Of a stretch of 64,000 nucleotides of DNA, positions 59,114 through 64,000 are shown one piece after another. The stretch's first letter is position 1, and every line of letters begins with the position of its first letter. Origin of the DNA: Marinoscillum sp040222955 (lineage in GTDB: Bacteria > Bacteroidota > Bacteroidia > Cytophagales > Cyclobacteriaceae); assembly GCF_040222955.1 (NCBI RefSeq), contig NZ_JAVKCA010000008.1:124001-188000 (forward strand), read 5' to 3'. The notes below the pieces were generated by a model, which was not told where the DNA came from, did not search any database, and worked only from the letters and a program-made list of their open reading frames with translations. The position numbers were made by a program, and so were the translations under genes.

Positions 59114-60235
59114 ATGGTAAGTTTTTGGGAGCAGCAATCTTTATTATCCTATGATGTGATCGTGATTGGGGCGGGGATCACCGGTTTATCCACGGCAGCT
59201 TCCCTAAAAGAAAAATCCCCAAATCTGAACATACTGGTGATCGAGCGTGGATCACTCCCCACCGGTGCCAGCACCAAAAACGCAGGTTTTGCCTGTTTCG
59301 GCAGCATTTCAGAACTGGCCCAGGATCGGAAGGCGCTGGGAGATGAGGGCATGACCAAACTGGTCAAACGACGCTGGGATGGCCTCCAAAAAACCATCAA
59401 CCGACTAGGGAAAGATCAAATCGGCTTTCTCCAAAAAGGAGGCTACGAACTCCTGACAGCAGCCAACAGCCATTATCTGGGAGATATCGAGTCGTTGAAT
59501 GAATTACTCCACCCTGTTTTTGACCAGCCGGTCTTTTCCCAGGCAGATGCGGCCATCGGCACCTTTGGTTTTGCAGGCACAAAGCACCTCATTTTCAATC
59601 AATTTGAAGGTCAGCTTCATACCGGCAAGCTCATCCGGTCACTCTGGCATTATTGCGCACAATCCGGCATCCAGATTATTACCGGTACAGAGGTGTCCGC
59701 GCTCTATGCCGAGGGTGATCAGGTCATTGTTCAAACGAAGGGCTACACTTTCAAGGCCCACTCAGTGGCTGTATGTACCAATGCCTTCACCAAATCACTG
59801 ATCCAAACCCCACTGGACATCACCCCGGGACGTGGCATGGTCATGGTCGTTACTCCCACACGTCCAACCCATATTTCCGGGACTTTCCACTATGACGAAG
59901 GGTACTATTACTTCCGCGATTTTGAAGATAAAATCATTTTTGGAGGTGGTCGAAACCTGGCCTTTGAAGAAGAAACTACCACTGAGTTTGGCTTCAATGA
60001 AAAAATTGAGCGGAAGCTGCATCAAATTCTGAAAGAAATCATATTGCCTGACAACAGCTACACGGTGGACATCAAATGGTCCGGAATAATGGCCTTTGGT
60101 CAAACAAAAGAGCCTATTCTGCAAAAGGTACAACCCGGAATATATCTGGGGGTGAGACTTGGAGGCATGGGTGTGGCGCTTGGTAGTCTTCTGGGGGACG
60201 AACTGGCAGAGCGGATAGTTAGGGATGTTTTTTGA
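59114..60235 (+). CDS. FAD-dependent D-amino-acid-oxidase-family oxidoreductase
   Basis: 373 residues. The dinucleotide-binding DVIVIGAGITGLSTAASL (14-31) and NAGFACFGS near the N-terminus, then GRGMVMVVTPTRP, GGGRNLAFEE and the C-terminal GVRLGGMGVALGSLLGDELAERI (shown here in part), fit the DAO family of amine/amino-acid oxidases (including gamma-glutamylputrescine oxidase types). The substrate is a secondary or primary amine but cannot be named. It is followed after 39 bp by nhaC, so co-transcription is likely. Confidence 0.9.
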   Translation: MVSFWEQQSLLSYDVIVIGAGITGLSTAASLKEKSPNLNILVIERGSLPTGASTKNAGFACFGSISELAQDRKALGDEGMTKLVKRRWDGLQKTINRLGKDQIGFLQKGGYELLTAANSHYLGDIESLNELLHPVFDQPVFSQADAAIGTFGFAGTKHLIFNQFEGQLHTGKLIRSLWHYCAQSGIQIITGTEVSALYAEGDQVIVQTKGYTFKAHSVAVCTNAFTKSLIQTPLDITPGRGMVMVVTPTRPTHISGTFHYDEGYYYFRDFEDKIIFGGGRNLAFEEETTTEFGFNEKIERKLHQILKEIILPDNSYTVDIKWSGIMAFGQTKEPILQKVQPGIYLGVRLGGMGVALGSLLGDELAERIVRDVF

Positions 60236-60274
60236 AAATTGTATTATCTTTTCGTTTTGGCAAAAAAACAACTG

Positions 60275-61711
60275 ATGGCGATCAAGCGAGACCCTACACT
60301 TTTAGAGTCCTTTATACCTGTACTTTTTCTCATAATTCTTCTTTCTTTTAATGTGGGCATCTTTGGTGATGCTGCACTGGACGGGTCTAATCAGATTGTA
60401 CTCATTCTGTCTGCCGGGGTTGGTGCCATTGTGGCTATCCGGCTGGGTTACCGTTGGGACGAAATTCAGGATGGAATCGTCAGAAGCATTAGCTCCGCCA
60501 TGACCTCTCTGCTTATCCTCCTGCTCATTGGCTCACTGGCGGGCACCTGGCTGCTCAGTGGCATCGTACCTGCCATGATTTATTATGGACTTCAGATTCT
60601 CAACCCTACCATCTTTCTTTTTGCTGCATGTGTGGTATGCGCCATAGTTTCAGTGGCTACTGGGAGTTCATGGACCACAGCAGCCACCGTGGGTATCGCC
60701 CTCATCGGTATTGGTAAGGCCCTTGGGATCTCAGAGGGGATGGTCGCCGGGGCCATTCTTTCAGGCGCTTATTTTGGAGACAAGATGTCTCCACTGTCCG
60801 ACACTACCAACCTGGCTCCGGCCATGGCGGGCACGGACCTTTTCACACACATCAGGTACATGGCCATTACCACCGTCCCTTCCATTAGTATCGCACTCAC
60901 TATTTTTCTGGTACTGGGCTTCACCAACGAAACCAGTGCCTCTGTAGTGGACACCCAGGCCATACTCACAGCCATAGATGATAAATTTTACATTTCCGGT
61001 TGGCTGTTTATCGTTCCTGTGGTGGTAGTGGTACTCATCGTACGAAGAATGCCGGCCATCCCGGCGTTGCTTATTGGTACTTTACTAGGCTCCGCATTTG
61101 CACTTTTCTTCCAGCCAGATCTGGTGGCTGAAGTAGGCGAAGGCTTTACGGCATCAGGAATGTTCATAGGGACCATGAAGTCTCTTTATGGTGACATTTC
61201 CATCGCCACCAGCAACGACATGGTCAACGAATTGCTGAGCTCCGGAGGTATGGCCGGCATGCTGGGCACCATCTGGCTGATCCTTTCGGCTATGATTTTC
61301 GGTGGCGTGATGGAAAGCTCCGGAATGCTCAAAAGAATCGCCAAAGCGTTGATCAGCCTGGTCAACTCTACAGGAGCATTGATCACCGCTACTGTAGGCA
61401 CCTGTGTGTTTTTTAATGTCACCGCATCAGACCAATACCTGGCCATAGTGGTGCCGGGGCGTATGTATGCAGACATCTACAAAAGAAAAGGACTTGCCCC
61501 CGAAAACCTGAGTAGAACACTCGAAGATTCCGGCACTGTAACTTCCGTACTCATCCCATGGAATACCTGTGGGGCTTATCACTCAAGTGTGCTCGGCGTG
61601 TCCACACTGGTCTATGCGCCTTTTTGCTTTTTCAATATCATCAGCCCCTTCATGTCCATTCTGGTTGGATACCTGGGGTATAAAATCAAAAAACTTAATC
61701 CCGCTAAATAA
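60275..61711 (+). CDS. NhaC-type Na+/H+ antiporter
   Basis: 478 residues from the ATG at 60275 (MAIKRDPTLLESFIPV); an in-frame TTG 12 codons upstream is less likely. About eleven membrane segments. NhaC family features: GSSWTTAATVGIALIGIGKALG, SGAYFGDKMSPLSDTTNLAPAMAG (shown in part), and PWNTCGAYHSSVLGV toward the end. It expels Na+ in exchange for H+, helping salt and pH tolerance and supporting a marine habitat (inference). It lies downstream of the FAD oxidoreductase gene. Confidence 0.93.
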   Translation: MAIKRDPTLLESFIPVLFLIILLSFNVGIFGDAALDGSNQIVLILSAGVGAIVAIRLGYRWDEIQDGIVRSISSAMTSLLILLLIGSLAGTWLLSGIVPAMIYYGLQILNPTIFLFAACVVCAIVSVATGSSWTTAATVGIALIGIGKALGISEGMVAGAILSGAYFGDKMSPLSDTTNLAPAMAGTDLFTHIRYMAITTVPSISIALTIFLVLGFTNETSASVVDTQAILTAIDDKFYISGWLFIVPVVVVVLIVRRMPAIPALLIGTLLGSAFALFFQPDLVAEVGEGFTASGMFIGTMKSLYGDISIATSNDMVNELLSSGGMAGMLGTIWLILSAMIFGGVMESSGMLKRIAKALISLVNSTGALITATVGTCVFFNVTASDQYLAIVVPGRMYADIYKRKGLAPENLSRTLEDSGTVTSVLIPWNTCGAYHSSVLGVSTLVYAPFCFFNIISPFMSILVGYLGYKIKKLNPAK

Positions 61712-61716
61712 ACCTA

Positions 61717-62298
61717 ATGTTTGCAAGTTCGATACCCAAAGAAGACATCAAGCACCTACCCCTTATAAAATTTGAGGGAACTATCCACACGGTGGAGACC
61801 GTGGAAGCCCTGGATGAAGCCCTGAATATCATCCGCACCCAGGAAATCATGGGGTTTGACACTGAGACTAAACCTACTTTCACAAAAGGGGACTACAACC
61901 ACACTGCGATCATCCAACTCTCTACCCTCACCGATGCCTACATCATCCGGATCAGCGAAATAGGCATACCTGATCAGTTAAGAAATATCCTTGAGGATCA
62001 GGGAATTCTTAAGGTGGGTATCAGCATTCGGGATGACATCAAAGAATTGAAAGCGATGAAAGCATTCAAACCCGGAGGTTTTCTGGACCTCAATGAGATC
62101 GCCAAAGAATTAGGAATCACTCAGATAGGAATGAAAAGTCTGACAGGCATATTTCTGAAAGCCCGGATTTCCAAAAGCCAGCAGACATCCAATTGGGAAA
62201 CCAAAGAGCTCAGCCCGGGCCAGCTTTCGTACGCCGCCACCGATGCCTGGGTGTGTATCAAAATTTACCAAATGCTGTTGGACAAAGGCGTCATATAG
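61717..62298 (+). CDS. DEDDy-type 3'-5' exonuclease (RNase D-like)
   Basis: 193 residues, single exonuclease domain. Visible ExoI-III motifs: MGFDTETKP (Asp, Glu), VGISIRDDIKEL (Asp) and SYAATDAWVCIKIY (Tyr, Asp). It has no HRDC domain, so it is a short RNase D/WRN-exonuclease relative rather than full RNase D. Substrate could be RNA or DNA 3' ends. It starts 5 bp after nhaC and overlaps the convergent yigZ gene by 8 bp at their 3' ends. Confidence 0.9.
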   Translation: MFASSIPKEDIKHLPLIKFEGTIHTVETVEALDEALNIIRTQEIMGFDTETKPTFTKGDYNHTAIIQLSTLTDAYIIRISEIGIPDQLRNILEDQGILKVGISIRDDIKELKAMKAFKPGGFLDLNEIAKELGITQIGMKSLTGIFLKARISKSQQTSNWETKELSPGQLSYAATDAWVCIKIYQMLLDKGVI

Positions 62299-62902
62299 GC
62301 TCCTGAAGTACCTGAAAATCTACGGCTTTTAACAAGCTCACCTTCTCCGCCAGCACAGATACGTCCTCATCCCGGAGCAACCCCACAAACCGGCAGGCGG
62401 ATGTGTACATTTTATCCTCATAATCCACCTCAAATTCAGCAAGTGCGCGCTCTACCTCTGTGGTCTGCTCATAGCCAAAACTGATGGAAAAACGTGTCTG
62501 AGCGTAAATCTTTATCACCTCCACCTTATCCAGAGCATCTTCAGCAGCAATTTTATACGCACTAATCAGCCCGCCCACTCCCAGCTTGGTGCCACCAAAA
62601 TACCGCACTACCACTACCAGACAGTTGGTTAGTCCTTTCGACCTGATTTGTCCCAGGATGGGATCTCCGGCTGAGTGATTGGGTTCCCCATCATCATTGG
62701 CACGATATGTCTGATCCTTGAGCCCGATGATGTATGCATAGCAGTGATGACGGGCATCATAGTATTGCTTCCGCAAAGCTTCCAGGTGTGCTTTGATCTC
62801 TTCCTCCGTTTTCACGTGGTAGGCAAATGACAAAAACTTACTTCCCTTCTCCTTGTAGAAACCTTCCGTGGACTGGACAATCGTTTGAAACTCATTGATC
62901 AC
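62291..62902 (-). CDS. yigZ: YigZ/IMPACT-family (UPF0029) protein
   Basis: 203 residues. The N-terminal UPF0029/IMPACT domain has GEPNHSAGDPILGQIRSKGL and VVVRYFGGTKLGVGGL, the signature of the family; the C-terminal ferredoxin-like DUF1949 domain covers about 140-200. Family members are linked to translation or ribosome-associated quality control; the exact role is unsettled. The 3' end overlaps the exonuclease gene by 8 bp on the other strand. Confidence 0.92.
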   Translation of the reverse strand: MINEFQTIVQSTEGFYKEKGSKFLSFAYHVKTEEEIKAHLEALRKQYYDARHHCYAYIIGLKDQTYRANDDGEPNHSAGDPILGQIRSKGLTNCLVVVVRYFGGTKLGVGGLISAYKIAAEDALDKVEVIKIYAQTRFSISFGYEQTTEVERALAEFEVDYEDKMYTSACRFVGLLRDEDVSVLAEKVSLLKAVDFQVLQEPI

Positions 62903-62932
62903 GGTGCAAAGAAAGTCAGATTGGGTAAACCA

Positions 62933-64000
62933 TCAAAGCTGGTCCAACAAGTCCCGGGCTTCAGACAGCAGGTCTTCCGATTCACCCGATTCCAGCACCT
63001 TCCTGAGGTTATACTCTGCCTGTCCGCTCATACCCTTTTTGGCATACACCCGACCTAAACCCAGATAAGCCAGCGTGCGATAATAAGTACCGTGTCCGGG
63101 TATGTTTTGGCCCACTGTCAAAGACTTTTTATAAAAACCCAAAGCTTTATCAGGCTGCCCCTTCACCTTCTCATAATAGATCCCCATAAAGGAAGCCCCA
63201 GCCATCTGATAGTAGGGCCGGTCGGAATTGGACAGCTCCTTCATAATGGCCACAGGTGCATGCACAAAATCATTCTTTGGCGTGAGAGACTCCAGGAGTT
63301 TGGACTTAATGTAGAGGTTATTGGGATAGTCCTTGGTCAGCTCCCACAAATATGACTGGGCTTTCTGGGGTTCATATTCATATCTAAGATAAATGTAGGA
63401 CATGTAAACATAGGCCTCCACTCTGGTGAGCACAGCCTTTTGGGTGGCTTCATGGATCTGCTGTATGCCCAACTGCACATCTCCACTCCTGAAAAACCAG
63501 AGAAGCGGTTTATAAACCGGATATTTTTCGGGATATTTTTCACGAAAGTAATTGTAAACCCCGGTGGTGAGAAGGAATTCGGGAATCTCCTCGGAGAGGT
63601 CAAAACCCTTTTTAATAAGGTCATAAGCCTTGCTTGCCTCACTCAACGCTTTCATATAGTGCCCATCATCGGCGTAATATTCCGCCAGTAACCCCCTGGC
63701 CGCCATTTCGAAAAATATGGCTTCCGGATGGGTTTGTCGTCCGCCATCGAGATAGGCCGCCAACCGGACAGTCTCCCTGAGATGCCCACTGAACACCTTA
63801 AATACCGAGTCTACCGTCACGAGTGGAATATTAGCCCAGAGCACCTTGAGGGCACGCATCATGGGCACAGTGGGGTGTTTGGGAAGTCTGGCCTCTACTT
63901 TTTCGATATAGAGGTCGGCCGAGTCCTCCTCTACATTGTATATAAAGTATACCCCCTTCTGTACAAGCTGCATATTGACGGGATTGTCAAACAACTGGGC
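62933..64000 (-). CDS. TPR-repeat protein (5' end cut by window)
   Basis: At least 355 residues; the frame is open to the right edge (upstream codons read A, Q before LFDNPVNMQ), so the start is outside the window and the in-frame TTG near the edge is not the start. The visible part is almost wholly helical with tetratricopeptide-like repeats: AARGLLAEYYADDGHYMKALSEASKAYDLI, YVYMSYIYLRYEYEPQKAQSYLW, GIYYEKVKGQPDKALGFYKKSL, LGLGRVYAKKGMSGQAEYNLRKVL (each shown in part). A scaffold role, such as binding partner proteins, is likely; the target is unknown. Confidence 0.82.
   Translation of the reverse strand, partial: AQLFDNPVNMQLVQKGVYFIYNVEEDSADLYIEKVEARLPKHPTVPMMRALKVLWANIPLVTVDSVFKVFSGHLRETVRLAAYLDGGRQTHPEAIFFEMAARGLLAEYYADDGHYMKALSEASKAYDLIKKGFDLSEEIPEFLLTTGVYNYFREKYPEKYPVYKPLLWFFRSGDVQLGIQQIHEATQKAVLTRVEAYVYMSYIYLRYEYEPQKAQSYLWELTKDYPNNLYIKSKLLESLTPKNDFVHAPVAIMKELSNSDRPYYQMAGASFMGIYYEKVKGQPDKALGFYKKSLTVGQNIPGHGTYYRTLAYLGLGRVYAKKGMSGQAEYNLRKVLESGESEDLLSEARDLLDQL

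Noticed and set aside
1..64000. CRISPR arrays, insertion sequences with transposases, prophage genes, rRNA
   Set aside because: None seen: no regularly spaced repeats, no transposase or integrase motif, no phage structural genes and no rRNA-like sequence in the window.

Overview
This window looks like a chromosomal segment of a gliding, aerobic, probably marine Bacteroidota bacterium, most likely of the order Cytophagales. Supporting signs are the family content (DUF3109, DUF5777, DUF2141, DUF1761, FtsX/MacB-type permeases without a fused ATPase, LytTR regulators paired with LytS-like kinases), the near absence of Shine-Dalgarno sequences, and a few TAnnTTTG-like promoter boxes. No flagellar gene is present. 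The placement is inferred from content, not from a search.

Region 1 (1-18.6 kb) is a long signalling cluster. After a biotin carboxylase cut by the window edge, about fifteen minus-strand genes run with small gaps or overlaps. The upstream half is a full chemotaxis set: a dCache chemoreceptor, CheW, a chemoreceptor with tandem PAS domains behind its signalling hairpin, CheW, CheB, CheA, CheR and CheY. The downstream half is less usual: a CheC-like protein, a CheY, a membrane NIT-HAMP-PAS-Hpt-ATPase kinase related to CheA but lacking the CheW-binding domain, another CheY, a CheX and a SpoIIE-type PP2C phosphatase. A second CheC-like gene converges from the other strand. This reads as a classical array pathway coupled to a private phosphorelay with several phosphatases.

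Region 2 (18.8-28.7 kb) holds a DUF3109 protein, a YceI protein behind a 24-bp palindrome, a SnoaL-like protein between two copies of a hairpin-plus-terminator repeat, and then a 2.2-kb islet. In the islet an AbiEi/AbiEii toxin-antitoxin operon and an intact tRNA-Leu(CAA) lie between a 25-bp piece of the tRNA 3' half and a piece of its 5' half broken by a 16-bp palindrome. Lipid-binding, membrane and peptidase genes follow, then tRNA-Leu(GAG).

Region 3 (28.7-44.2 kb) carries an ergothioneine pair (EgtB, EgtD), a three-gene LytTR/receiver-kinase operon, an FtsX-type permease, a DUF5777 barrel overlapping a dihaem cytochrome c, a fatty-acid desaturase, an ECF sigma factor with a stub of a SnoaL tail, TruC, an orphan CheY-like protein, cystathionine beta-synthase and a GNAT-nitrilase fusion.

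Region 4 (44.2-64 kb) is mostly housekeeping and accessory single genes: aldo/keto reductase, LOG phosphoribohydrolase, AraC regulator, two DUF1761 proteins around a TolB-like lipoprotein, a sulfotransferase, a 54-residue membrane protein, UvrD/PcrA helicase, a secreted protein of four tandem copies of an unrecognised domain, glycosyltransferases, a FAN1-like nuclease, an FAD oxidoreductase, NhaC, a 3'-5' exonuclease, YigZ and a TPR protein cut by the right edge. The strongest candidates for something undescribed are the NIT-kinase relay, the split-tRNA AbiE islet and the four-repeat secreted protein.
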